Below, piece after piece: positions 48,901 through 61,448 of a stretch of 64,000 nt of DNA. Both the position numbers and the translations under genes were made by a program. A model generated the notes under the pieces. The model saw only the letters and a list, made by a program, of their open reading frames with translations, did not search any database and was not told the origin of the DNA. The stretch comes from Lateolabrax maculatus (taxonomy: Eukaryota > Chordata > Actinopteri > Acropomatiformes > Lateolabracidae): assembly GCA_031216445.1 (NCBI GenBank), contig CM062210.1, positions 18,683,501 to 18,747,500 of the forward strand, written 5' to 3'. How positions within the stretch are numbered: the stretch's first letter is position 1; every line of letters begins with the position of its first letter.

Positions 48901-51900
48901 TGTGTAAGGTAGAGTTTTTGCAGTTTGTCAGTTTTTAGTTCCTAGGTAAATAGTAACATTCAAATAGTATGTATTATACATCTTGTATCTTGTATCCAGT
49001 TTACCCTTTTACTTTCACTCTCCCTCCTCTCTGTCCTGATTTAAAATTTTAAATACTCACCACCTATAACATTGAAAGGTGGCTCTCAATAGCTTGTAGC
49101 TTGCCCCTTTGAAGTACAGCAGCTTTAGCCAGTGGGAAAAAGTCAAGGGAGAAGTAAGAGTCGAGTAGAAAAAAGAAAAACATCACAATGTCCATACAAA
49201 CAGATCTGAAGCATGATCCAGTTCTCAGCTGTTGTCCAGTATGTTCCAAAATCTAAGCTAAACACACTTCTTCTGTCTTGTATTATCACTTCTTCATAGC
49301 TCCAAAGCTCTGATTCTGATCTGTGATTTATTGGTGAGACGACGATTGTCTGAAACATACTGAACATATGGATTAATTGTGGAGGAGAGTAGTATGCATC
49401 AGGAGTGGTTTGAGAAGTTTCTATGGATGTGAAACTTTTTTTCAGTTGCTTTTTGCCATTGAATCCATTGTAACTGTTGTAAACCCAACAGCTGCTGCAA
49501 TCCACAAACTTTTCAGAACCACACTGCAACCCTACAGGAGGTGAGTATTGAATACTCAAAAGATAGATTTTCAGTGGAGTTTTCTTTTATGGCTTCAGTT
49601 TGATTGACTGTACGTTGTTATATTGTTTGTACAGTACATTGTACTGCTGTCCTCCTCCCAGTTAACTTAGGAGACAGATTGGTTTCTGCTTACCAATGCA
49701 ACTCTGAAGAACGGCGTTGGCACACTGTAATTAAAATGTGAGTTTCAACTCCTAACCTTGTCTCTCTTTGTATTAAATCTGTAGCAGTAAGCAGCAAGCA
49801 ACCACTGGGAATATATGACAGGTAATTTTAGCAGACAAGGCAGAGGTAGAAATTTTTTTACTCTGTGGATTCAGCATTGCAGCTCCTTTGGGAATACAAA
49901 GCACTGTATGGTCAAGGTGAACAGCCTCCATCGAAATGCCACTCTAGACGTCCTACAGGTCTCTCTAAGTTAATGGACTCTGCACGCAACTGCCTCCACC
50001 TGACCATGCACTCCCCTTCAAATAGACACAGTGACCCCTCCTGAAAGACATAGCTATTCGACTGGCAGGGTCTGGTGTTAAGTGGGCACTGATTGCTTTA
50101 AAATGCTGCGCTGGTGGAGATGGCACCTGGAAGTGGTCACCTTCTTAAGTGTCAGAAGCTCCCGTAAAAGGAGGAGGCAGATTGAAACACTACTGTTTGT
50201 CTCTGTCCAGTCATGTTTCATCCATGACTGAGTGGAACCTCTAAACTGTATTTGGCCACATTTTGGCACTAAGAGACACAGTTGTTATCCTGTATAATGA
50301 GCTGTATTGTGTGCTTTATTTTCTCAGGTAAAATACCACACAGAAAAGGCATTTACAATGAAACATGTTTAAAGGAGCTTATGCATGACCTAGAGGACTC
50401 CTGAAAGAAAAGGAAAGTGATGAAAAGGATGACACACCAGGATAATACTTCCATAAATGTTTCACCTCATCTTGCTGTTTTACTCAGCAACATTTTCTCC
50501 TTAACTGCTTCCCTTAGCAGTTTATTCAGCAGTTTTGAACATAGCTGTTCTTTGTGAAGGTCTTCAAAGGCCAGGTGAATAAAATGTTCTAAAATAAACT
50601 GCAAGACATCCAGCTGAAGTCGTTATTGTTGCTGAATTTGTTACGGAGAGTACATGTGTGAGGGTATGTTTTTCTGTTTCACAGGTCAGCAGGTCATCAT
50701 GCTGCTTTGACATGAACCTGTGCTGCTTCTTGAGGCATGTGGTGGCGCGATAAAGAAAACTCTGAAATATTAGCAGTTTGAGACCGTAAATCTTTAAAAC
50801 TGAAGCCACCACGAGCTTGTGTTTTCTTTGGTGACCAGCTTCCTGGGCGTTCTGTCAAAGCCATTACAACTCTCATCTGTATCAGTCAGCTCCATCTCCT
50901 CTGTCATCCATCAGCTAATCAGTGTGCAGCAGTGTCACGGTGCACAGTTGCCTCACTCCTGCTAAGTTTAGCCAACTGCAATCCCAGAAACCTGCTGCAA
51001 AATCATTCTCAATAGGATCTGACAAGTGGCATGTGACTAAGCTATTTCTACCAACTTTGAAGGACATGTTGAAAAGAAATGATAAGAAATATTCAATTTC
51101 ACATATTTTCTTTTGATGCATTTTTTGGACAGAATGTCAAATCTAATCATATGATTAGACCCTCAAACAACAGAATGATAATAATAAGGTGCTCTTTGTT
51201 ACCGAACAGCTTAACCAGGGAGTCACTTCAGTTCTTCAAACTCACTTTAAGCCTTTAACCTAGATTTTAGGAGCCCATTAAAGGATCTGAGCCCACAACC
51301 CACTAGCCACGGCCTCCCTTTTTGGCCAAAATGTTTCTCTTGCCAGACCTAGTTCTTCTTCCAGTCAGCTATAACATATCCTGTTTATCTTTCCTTTATT
51401 GAGAAGTCTCATTATCGTTTTGTTACAATCCAGGGATGGATGAGTGGTAACATGAGCATACTGAAATATAATTTCAGACATATTGATTTTTAACCTGAAT
51501 GATCCTGTCAGCAGCTTCCACCTTGAAGTGGTCTCATTATGCATGTTTTGGGAAAACCCACTAGAATTATATGCTATTTGAGAAAGTGCATCTAAAATGG
51601 CTGAACGCTGAGAAAGAGTGTAAATATACATATATCAAATCTATCTACTTGTGATGTCCCAGCTGGAATTGAATTGTCAACCTTGGCAGCAACAGTCCTC
51701 CCCTCAGTGATTTACACGGGGACACAGCACAGACAGGGAGAGGAAATGTGTTGGTTGGGACGATATATTTCCTTACCTAACTTTAAATTCAACTTCACAT
51801 CCCCTGCTATATATCTGAGCTGCCAACCTCGGGCGCCTTCAGTCCCTTTGCTCTCACTTTGAGGTCTGGCCTCTTCTTGAAATTTACGTTGCTCACCTCA

Positions 51901-54441
51901 GGCCTCACTACTCCCAGTAATGGTACCCTGTAATTGAATCAGTGGGGTATTGGGCGAATTGCTGTATATATTGACTCCTATATTGGTCCCTCTCCAACAG
52001 TACTTATCATGTCCCTCCTCCTCCCCCCATGGCAGGCACTTCCTCTCCATTGTTCCTGTCCTTAATAACACTCCCCTGGAGTTTTCATCATCATGGCCAG
52101 GAAGGAAATTGTTTTTCTCCGATGCTCAAACTCATTTAGAGAAACTTTTGGTGGTGTTTTATAACCTCTTCCAGCCCCCACCCTGTTTTGCCAGTTTATC
52201 CTTCTCTTTTCTTTTTGTAAACTCCCACCCGCACACATTCAGAGCCTTAATGATGAGGCCTTCCTCTCCTTAATGTCCATCTTCCTCCGCGCACTGGCAA
52301 TTACCACCCTCAATCTCCTCGACTCCTCCCGTCTATGAGCATATCTTGCCGTCCATTTCTCAGTGGCCCCTCAGCAGCCCACTGCCACTTATCTCCATGA
52401 GTCACCGTGGGGATCCACACAGATGCAGACACATACACATCCTCGCACAGCCGCAGGGGCCCAACTCAAACACACACGCACACACACGAACACACACACA
52501 CAAATAAACATAAGCAAATTGCCTGAAGGGATGTCATGCTGTTAAATGGTGTGTCTCTGTACCAGGCCTATCCTGCTTTCCCCACAACAAACTTATTTGT
52601 CATGCTGAGTGATTTTGTTTTTTTATTGAAATATTAATTTTACTGATTGTGTTAGCTTAATTCCCTGTCTTCCTCTGCTTAAAGAGGGCACACTTTCGTA
52701 AAGCGACTGATGTTGCATTATCCCAACAATATTTAAACATTGCCTGGTTTGTTTTCCCCTTAAGTTTTATGAGTCTCTTTTATCATCTAAATAAATAAGT
52801 AAATTACACAAATAAGAAATGGATTCAGTAATCATATATATATGTTTGAATATAATCTTTGTACATTATGTATCATTATCAAACATTTTTAGGGAAAAAA
52901 AGTGATGTTTAATTAACAAAAAATTTACAAAAAATGTAACTAGTGATCACCATCTCATTTTCCTTGGAAGAATAAGTGCATTTTGTATTTGAATATTAGG
53001 ATGCACATCATGAAATTGTAAAATGGACAAAAATTCTTAATTTTACAGATTTCCACTGAAAAAAGTGTTTCATAAATGGGGCGGTATGAATTTACATCAG
53101 CCAGTAAATATAGCCAGCTACAGCAAAATCTTGCCAAAATAGTTGGTTGCTCCACTGGCTAGTGGCTACCATATTTTTCTCAGTTTCAAGAAAAATACAT
53201 CAGGAAAAGATCCTCCAAACATACTATTCAAAATGTCGTATTATTGACTTTGTATTTCTAGAGACAAGTAGTAGAATTTTTGTCTTGAGTTACTAAAACA
53301 TAGTTTATATTTTATTATATCTGATATCTGTGCACCTAAAACAGAACTTAAGAGCATGGCAACAGGAGTAGCAATGAAGAGGATAAACAGCAGCTCTGGG
53401 GTTAGATAGAGACAGAGAGACCACACAGGACGGAACAAGATGACCCAGGATGAACATTCTCTCTCTCTCTCTCAGAACAGCCAGGGGAGGCCAAATGTGT
53501 ATGTTTATGCTCTTCCTGACAACAGCAGGCCTCCTTGGGGAGAGGTTGTAACCTATGCGTGTGTGTTCAGGAAAGCTTGCTCACAGCCTTATCTCTCCAG
53601 TGAGGCTTAATGGGGTAATGGAAACCTCCTAGTGCATGCTGGGAATGAGTGAAAGTTAGAAGCAATGCTATTGAGAAGAGCAAACAGTGATGACTGATAG
53701 GACTACACACTACAGGATTTAAGATCATTTCTTCTGTATTACTGATCTATTAAAATAATGAAAAATATAACCTTAAGGAACAGAGTGGATAAAATTAAGA
53801 TACAGATTTACACAGAAAGCAAGATTTTAAGGAAATGTAGCCCATTTAATCTGATTCTCATAAACTTACAACAAAGCGTTATAAATTCACGGGTCACTTC
53901 ACATATTCCACGCATGAAGAGTTTCCATCTGAAAAACGTAACTCCTCTACAAAAACTTCTTGCATGAATGTAAAACTGGTTACCTATTGCAGAACGGGCA
54001 AACTTTAATGTCAAGGGTGATTATGCATTACTGCATGGCCTTTCTGTAATGAGCCATAGACTCTTGTTTTTTCTCTAGCTGTAAGACTCTCCCTTTATAA
54101 GCAACTCTCTTCCAAAGTGCTGGGTTCCACTCCAGAGCAGCCTATCGTTAAACCCCATCGAACACGTTGCTCGACGCCACTTCGATTTTTACTTCACCTC
54201 GTTCAACACGCAAGCTCATTTCCAACCCAATTTCACAGCCATTTGAATTGGATGGATTTGACTCTGTCCACTGAGAGACCACATGGATTCCCCTCAAGCT
54301 GGGGCAGGCTGAGAGAGAGGGATGTGCAGTAGAAAAAAGAGAGGAAAAAGATGAGTAGAGGAATGAGACAGTGACAGTGTATGAGGCGATTAGAAATAAG
54401 AGAGACTTAATATGAGTAAGTGTGAAACTAAATGAATGAAC
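48901..54441. other. Non-coding DNA, nothing recognised
   Basis: An imperfect (CA)n tract lies at 52470-52502, (TA)n at about 52837-52844 and (CT)n at 53457-53473. The minus frame 49143-49559 (138 codons) has balanced composition but no domain I can name and no paired splice signals. The CT-rich area 51990-52330 is low complexity. No RNA gene found. Confidence 0.5.
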
Positions 54442-54464
54442 ACGTCATATTGTCAATATGACGT
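54442..54464. repeat. Short perfect inverted repeat (10-bp stem)
   Basis: ACGTCATATT and AATATGACGT flank a 3-nt GTC spacer. It contains two CRE-half-like ACGTCA words. Function unknown. Confidence 0.8.
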
Positions 54465-57247
54465 TTGTTTAATTACATTTATTATCTGTAACTGAGACTA
54501 CACTTGTCACTTGTGCAAGTCTGAACTGACTAAAATGTCATACTTTCTTCATTTTCATCTTACATTGCTGAGAGTACAATAATTATAACAGTGTTCAATA
54601 AGGCAGCATTATTGCAGTGGTTGCAATAAACATCCCAATCCTCTATCCTCAATCTGCCGAAATTCCACCATCAATCACACAACCAAATGATCTATTTCTA
54701 TGATGACAAGCATGACCAGTTTCCCAGTTACACCACCAAAAATGGCCGAAGTCCCCAATAAAGACCTAGACCTTTGTTGCAGGAATACAGTTAACTATGA
54801 TGAGATACTTGAGTTTGTTTTATGTGGCGATAGCCATATCTTAGAGTAAAATTGGTGCCAATACAACTAGAATTCATGTAGCTACCATGTTGTGTAAGAT
54901 TCCTCACCCGTATGACTGGGTGTTTTTACATGTCAACGGCTGAAACATTTTGGCCTCAGATATAAATTTTGCAGATATATTATCGTTGAGTCAGTAGTAC
55001 TAAACTTTTATTCTGATAAACCTTTAGAAATCACATTTTTCTATTGAAAAACATGAGCCTAAAGACACTGTACCTCAGTTACCATACAAATCTTCAATTA
55101 AGGCATTTTCCAAAGTGATATTGTTGGAGGATTGCTTACTTATTATTATGTGAGTGTGTGTGACAGATAAAGGGACAGAGAGACTGTTAAAGGTGAGGGC
55201 AGGGTGGGCCTTGCTGCTCTGTTCTCAGTATTTTAGTAGGACCTATATGAACCCTGAAGTCTTTTTTTCCCCAGTGAAACGGCCACCCTCCTTTATCTGC
55301 TGCCCTCCAGGGGAGCGCCCATTCACGCTGCCACTCTCTGATTTAATTGTACAGTTCAGGATGACTGGCTTTCACCTTCAGCTTCCACCAGGCTCAGCAC
55401 ATCTCATCCCCTGGCAGTTCACTCCTTTACCTGGAAAATGTCGAGAGGGAGGCCGTTGCAAAATGTACAGCTCTCATCTTCCTGCTTAGGCAATATTGCT
55501 CTTTGATTTTACTACCAATGATATCTGTTGACTTAAAGGTCTGTAGCTAGAGAAAGTTGAGAGGAGACAGATGAAGTTAAACAGAGGTACAGTGAGAAAT
55601 GAAAGAGATATAAGTGACAAAGAAGTGGAAGGCAGGAAAGATCAAGAGTGAACAATGTTGAGTAAGAGGAGAGATGAGAACAGGGGACCCCACAATAAAG
55701 AAGAAAATGGATTAGAAACAAACACTGGCAACAAATGTACATGAACTGAACTAAATTAAATGAAAACGTATGTTATATGTTGAAGGTAAGATTGAAACGG
55801 TGAAGATGGAGTGAAACAGAGGTGGATAGAGTGTGCGAATATAATTCAGCCTTAAGCTCATTATTTACCTAGTTTTCCAAATGTCACTGAGAGCTGAAAA
55901 AGACAAATGAAATGGGGGAGAAGCAACATGTCTTTTCTTGCAGAGTGCCTTGTAGCCGCTTAATTGCTCATGGCATCGACCAAAACGTCTTGCTGGCTTA
56001 TAGTAAGTCAGGCCCTGAGCCAATCGCAGCCACAATCTAATTATCCCAAACATGACAGCTATTGAAGTCTCTTTCTTTCTCCATATCACAAACAGAAAGA
56101 GGTTCCCAGCTGGCTCCTAGTTTCCACTGCAGAACTTGTCAAAATGTGGCTTATATACCTCTCTGAACTCTTACTAGTATCTCTGGTGTTAAAATGAGAA
56201 TTGGAACACATATAGTGGTGAGTCAGGGTGATGAAACATACTCACACACACTTTAACTCATGTTGTTGTTAAATGAGCACTATTTACTTGCCACTAACAG
56301 CTAGCCCAGCGATTGTACTCCACGTCTCAGAAATGCTGTCCTGTTTGCAAAGTTGCCAGGTTTGCACACTTTACATTCTAAACTTTACCAACTCTAAACA
56401 AAGAAAAAAGTGGTGGAAGAAGTATTCACATCCTTTACTTAATTTATTAGAAAAACTATATTGTCCCGAATTCAACATTTTCTGAAAAAGTAACCACTGT
56501 ACCACTACTATAGGTAAATGAAGTGGATTAAAAACAATAGTATTACTAACTAGAAAATTTCACATTGAAATTTTTGGAGTGGGCCAGCGGGGCGAGGACG
56601 CTCACTGAACCCCGTATCATTTCAGATAACCGAGCTCTACGTGCAGTAAGTTCCAAAAACGAGTGGCGGAGTTTGGATATAGTCCGAGCAGTCTTCCATT
56701 CTTTCCGAATGGACAGAAAATGCCCTTTCTATTGTGATTTAAGCAAACACTGTTTGGCCGATCTCTTATAAGAGTCATAGCCATCGATTTGAGATTGAGC
56801 CGCACATTTGATGTATTTTTTGCGTATGTGCTTTCAAAACTGTGGGAGGAGAAGCGCAGCGACATTTCCTGGCGGAAGAAGAATAATTATAAGAAGTATG
56901 AGGTATGAGGGATAACAATAGTGTGCCTCTGTGTTGTCACACAGCCGGCCCAATATATGCTTATACCTGCTCTGCAAGCTCTGAAAGATGCATGTGCAGA
57001 TAGAGCTGTAAAGCTTTCAGGGCTGGAGTCACCTCCTTCACTGCTTGGCCGGGGAGAACATGACTTGTGATGTTGATGAGGTGCTGTGGCCCGACCCAAA
57101 CAGAAAACATATTTTATGTAGGTGATTGATGAATTTCAGAAGTAAGGCTTGTCATGGCAGCAGTACACTTAAACTGTAAGTGATGAAACCCACTTGCTGT
57201 TTGACACAATAGTAGGGGCTGAGTCCAGAGTATCCTGGCGGCTTTAA
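54465..57247. other. Non-coding DNA; unusual segment at 56560-56900
   Basis: 55555-55640 is purine-rich. The plus frame 55154-55489 has no recognised domain. 56560-56900 differs from its surroundings (more CpG, ending CTGGCGGAAGAAGAATAATTATAAGAAG, the style of a retroposon tail) and may be an interspersed repeat that I cannot name. Confidence 0.45.
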
Positions 57248-57762
57248 CCCTCTGGGGTCTGAGCCCATTTTGGTCGTTTTTGAATACTTTTGATTTTGAC
57301 TTTATATACCAAAAAAAAAAATGTTTGTCATACCCATGCTTGGTATCTTATTTTTTCAGCACAACGTCATCTATATGATCTGATAATTATTTTGGCGCCT
57401 CCCGTGATCGACGTCAGACGTCAGACGTCTCTGGTACATTGATCACGTAGAGTAGTATTAGCAGATTCCACCACTTTTCGTTTTGTAAAATCACAAAAAA
57501 TGACAAAGATATGGAAAGAAATGCAACCCCCCCCCCCCCCGCCCCCTTTTGCGAACGGATAAATATTTTTTTTACTACCAAATTGAAACTATCATATCTC
57601 TGGTTTTACGTGGTGTATCAAAGTCAAAAAAAAACTAAGAGGGAATACTTTCGAATAAAGTTGACGGCAGCGCTCCAGGTGACCAAGTATGTTTTCTATG
57701 GCGCCGTAAAGACGTCATGCGATCTGATCATACCGGCGTTATCATAGACCTCTAAGGGTTAA
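57244..57762. mobile_element. piggyBac-like non-autonomous transposon between TTAA sites
   Basis: TTAA occurs at 57244-57247 and 57759-57762. Immediately inside are CCCTCTGGGGTCT on the left and the reverse complement of AGACCTCTAAGGG on the right, inverted ends matching at about 10 of 13 positions. Exact TTAA duplication plus CCCT-starting ends is the piggyBac signature. The interior (about 511 bp) carries GGCGCC words near both ends, three GACGTC units at 57413-57429, and a C14 run (57527-57540). No transposase frame is present, so it is a non-autonomous derivative. Confidence 0.75.
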
Positions 57763-57879
57763 CATGTTTCAGCTGATGCTGAACAAAGCGTGTAGCCACA
57801 CTGTGTCAATGTACTGGCTCTGACCCGTTTCTTCTCTTATTCCATTTCTTCCCCCCTCGACAAGCTCTTTAAAGCCAAC

Positions 57880-58010
57880 TCTTCTGAGACCCCCTTTGTC
57901 ATTATTATGCAAATGACAGCATTCCACACTATCTTGATTTGTTGTAAATAAATTGCATAGTAATTTGGAGGGTGATTTATTTGCATAAGTGCCTGAGCTC
58001 ACAAACGAGG
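57880..58010. promoter_or_regulatory. Candidate enhancer with two inverted POU octamers
   Basis: ATGCAAAT (57907-57914) and its exact reverse complement ATTTGCAT (57979-57986) lie 64 bp apart, with an AATTGCATAG half-match between them. The block is repeat-free. Octamers are bound by POU-family factors, and paired sites occur in vertebrate neural enhancers. Conservation is untested. Confidence 0.3.
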
Positions 58011-58103
58011 AGGAAAAGCAAAAAGGGAGATGGAGTGAGATGCAGAGAGGAACACAAAGCTGAGCTGGAGGGATGACTTGTAAATTCCCTGTGAGACATG
58101 CAT

Positions 58104-58131
58104 GAGAGACAGAGAGAGAGAGAGAGAGAGG
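58104..58131 (+). repeat. (GA)n microsatellite
   Basis: About 13 GA units with one GAC interruption. Confidence 0.95.
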
Positions 58132-59874
58132 ACTTATTTGAAGTGCTCTTTACTGTGTCATATGCTGTGGACGGATCAGGGTTTAACCTAAAGAGTGTTT
58201 ACATTAGCACTACATTTTCATTCAACTGCAACTTCTTCTACAGTTTTTTACTAACTGACTACAACTGCCCTGAGATATGTATGCTTTTCCTTTTGCTACT
58301 CTCTTTCCATTGATATTAGTGAGACATTAGCATTAGCAGAGGCCCTAGATTGGTCAGGCTCCATTTTACACCTGGCTGTATTGTATTGACATACAGTATA
58401 CCGGTGACATGTCAACAGTGGACCTGGTAGTTACGTTCTTATGTCATTTGTTTTCTTCACACATTATGAAACACATGATGTTGGCAGGGGATATTGTCTC
58501 ATTAACAAACCTGGCGGTTGCACAGTCAGGTTATATTATGCGATGCTGTACCGCCTGTACTTATTATTCCTCACACTTCAATTTCATCGTCATATTTTAT
58601 CACACTTTGGTGGAAACCATGACCATGAGGATGTTGTTGCGTCAGAAGTGCTCTCAGCACTAAGCTCTCAGAAGTTAATTGTATCTCGTAAGATGGGACC
58701 TCAACAGACTCCAAATTGCGAAATGTGAAGTTTCTTACCTGTGATCTCTTAAACGCACTGTATGAGCCATATTTTCTATTCTATTCCCTTTCTGTTTGCA
58801 GTGCATGTTGTGTTGGTTCACACCTTGCTTATGCTGTTCGATTTGATGCCAAGACTCAAACACATTGTAATTACAAATACGTCCAAAGTGATATTGTATA
58901 TATTTCCCATCTGTTGACTGTCTTAAGTGTTCAGAGTCAATGTCTTCTGTCATCTTTTTATTGGAGATAACATGCACTAATGAAAATGTGGCAGTTAAAA
59001 GCTTGACAAACAGTGTCAACACACGGCACTTCTGTCCTTACTTGTTGTTTATTGTCTTGGTTCAACTGCCATATGAGAGAGGATAAGCTCTGTCTAATCA
59101 CATCACTGTCTCCTTGAATTATAATTTGCGTGAACGGTCGGTTAATCTAGAGGGAAATTGGATTCAACCAGTGCCGTCTCTCTTGGGAAATTTCCACCTT
59201 TCAAAGTCCAGGCCTTCTGCTTTGATTAGAAGGCCAGTGCCCTGTTTTTATCTGGTTAATAGATGCATTTTAAGCATGGTATAATGCATGCACATTTACA
59301 GCTCTCATCTTCCTTTAGCATTAATCTTTTTCCTCATAAAAATGTTGAAAAAATTCAATTGAGGTCTTGAACAACATGGAGGTGCGTCTTTAACACAAAG
59401 TGTTTGTTTTAACTCTGATTCTGTTACGCTGTCTTTTTTTTCTGTTAGGTCATTTGTGTTGTACTGTAAACCCTGCATAGATGGCTGTCACCAAGAGACG
59501 TTCTCTGCAGCAGGCATGTTAGAGCAGCTCCACATTTTTATGGCCTGAACAGCCACTCAGCCATCCATATTTTGACATTTACACTGTGCCGCTGGGTATC
59601 AATGGCCAAGCCTTAGTGGGTTTGAATAGTAATGGCCAGCGATAACCTTTTGGATAGACAGCTGGTAAATATAAAGATACAGCAAATAGAACAAAAAAAG
59701 GCCAGTGAATACTTGTCTCCATTCATTTGCCTTTAATCATTTCACTACTGTAGTTGCAGCTTTTCAGACTGTTTCATACAGTAAACACAGATGTGGTTTG
59801 TCCCACGCTCTGCCTTAACCACTACAAATCTACATCGAAATTGACACAGCAGAGAAATGTCAATAGTCATGGGC
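58132..59874. other. Non-coding DNA, nothing recognised
   Basis: Frames at 58409-58970 overlap on both strands and carry no known domain. 59100-59340 is repeat-free with AT-rich cores and could be conserved. No RNA gene seen. Confidence 0.5.
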
Positions 59875-59899
59875 GCACACACACACACACACACACACA
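59875..59899 (+). repeat. (CA)n microsatellite
   Basis: About 12 CA units. Confidence 0.95.
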
Positions 59900-60260
59900 G
59901 GAAGGAAATGACACTGCATGCTGCATTGAATGATTCTAAAGGGACTTTCAGTAGCGTTAATGGACACACACATACAGGGTGTGGTAAATACCAGAATACA
60001 CCTGAATACTCTTTCCTGCTTCAGTCATGATATCAAACATTGTTTCACATACAAAACTTTGCACAACAAAGAAAATCAATGCATGAGTGTGTGGGTGTAT
60101 GTGAGTTTGTATGGGAGTAACGAGGGCCCTTGGTAGCCCACCAGCTGATCACTATGAATAACAAAAAGCTTGGCATGTTTTCACTGTTAATTGCTTATCC
60201 AAAATGTGTGTGTTTTATGTTTTTCAGAGGGTTTATAGCTAGTAGCCTTATAAGCTAGTG

Positions 60261-60264
<4 letters not shown>
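59900..60264. other. Non-coding DNA, nothing recognised
   Basis: Ordinary sequence between two microsatellites with short TG-rich words near 60084-60108. Confidence 0.55.

Positions 60265-60319
<55 letters not shown>
60265..60319 (+). repeat. (TG)n microsatellite
   Basis: About 27 uninterrupted TG units, the longest pure dinucleotide tract in the window. Confidence 0.95.
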
Positions 60320-60320
<1 letters not shown>

Positions 60321-60452
60321 AGGCCATCAGGATGTATCGCGTCAGTAATTGTAGCAGACAGAGGAGGTTTGTACTGGACCCTGATGGTCCAGTCAGCCGT
60401 GGAGTAAATACTCATTAACACATGTTCCCATTGATCAGACAGAAGGACAGGG

Positions 60453-60489
60453 CGCGCACACACACACACACACGCACACACACACACAC
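60453..60489 (+). repeat. (CA)n microsatellite
   Basis: GCGC followed by about 16 CA units with one CG interruption. It is complementary to the (TG)n tract 133 bp upstream. Confidence 0.95.
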
Positions 60490-61316
60490 TTCAAGTACTA
60501 GCATTATCTAATAAGAGAAGTTGCAGTACATACTGTAATGATACATATACCTTTCATGTAATTCAGTCATTGTAGAAGGAGACTTTCAGAAATAGCTGAA
60601 GTAAAGCTACAGTGAGCATATGAAGCTATGTGTCAAAACACTTTGATTTAGATCTTTTCAGATTTACATCAGTACCTCCCTTTCCTCACGATTTCTATAC
60701 AGCTCTGAAGTGTTTAAGTGCACTGACACAAACATGGCTATATAACGTGTGTGGAGGTCCCTTATCAATGTCAGAGGTGTTTACTGCCTGATGAAATGCA
60801 TCGATTCACTGAGAGAGGTGGGATTGGAGTTGTGGCAGCACTACAGAAGTATTCGTTCTCTGCTGAGAGGCGCTGTGAATTTTGAGAGGGCAACTATTGA
60901 TCTGAAATTACCTATGTGGCCCTGAGCAACTAACTAGATGCAGGAGGGATCAGGCAAACGGGAAAGATTTTGCTACTGTTCATAGACCTTGGTTTTGACC
61001 TAATTAGGGCACCAACATTATTTTAAACTGAAGATCAAGGATCTTTTCATCTTTAATCCTTTATAAGCCACAACACTAAAGACGGTCGTTCCAAAAAATG
61101 CTTTTGGGGATATGTACAGAGAGGGAGGGAGTGGTGAGGGCTGATGGAGGTTGAAGAACAACAGCGAGGTCTCTGGCAAGTTCTGAGTATCCAGAAGGTC
61201 TTAGATAAATGTCTGCCCTGTTCAACCTTGAAGCCCGGCCAAGTTGAATCAGTGAAATGACTGGCTACTGGCTACCAGTCCTAAAGCCAAGTGCTGCATG
61301 AATTAACCATGGACCT
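60490..61316. other. Non-coding DNA, nothing recognised
   Basis: Ordinary mixed sequence with no repeat family, RNA or coding frame recognised. Confidence 0.55.
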
Positions 61317-61448
61317 CAGAGGACAAGAGGGAGGGGAGGATATGGAAGGAGGGATGGAGTAAGATGTCGTGGAAGAAAAAGAGGGCAGACTGAAGAAAGG
61401 GGGGGAAAGAAAGTTGAAGAGAAGGACAGAGTGACAGGAGGGAGCAGA
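61317..61448 (+). repeat. Purine-rich tract
   Basis: About 130 bp of mostly A and G on the plus strand, including a G8 run near 61401. Low complexity. Confidence 0.75.

Noticed and set aside
49143..49559. 138-codon minus-strand frame
   Set aside because: Composition is plausible, but there is no known domain and no paired splice sites or poly(A) context.
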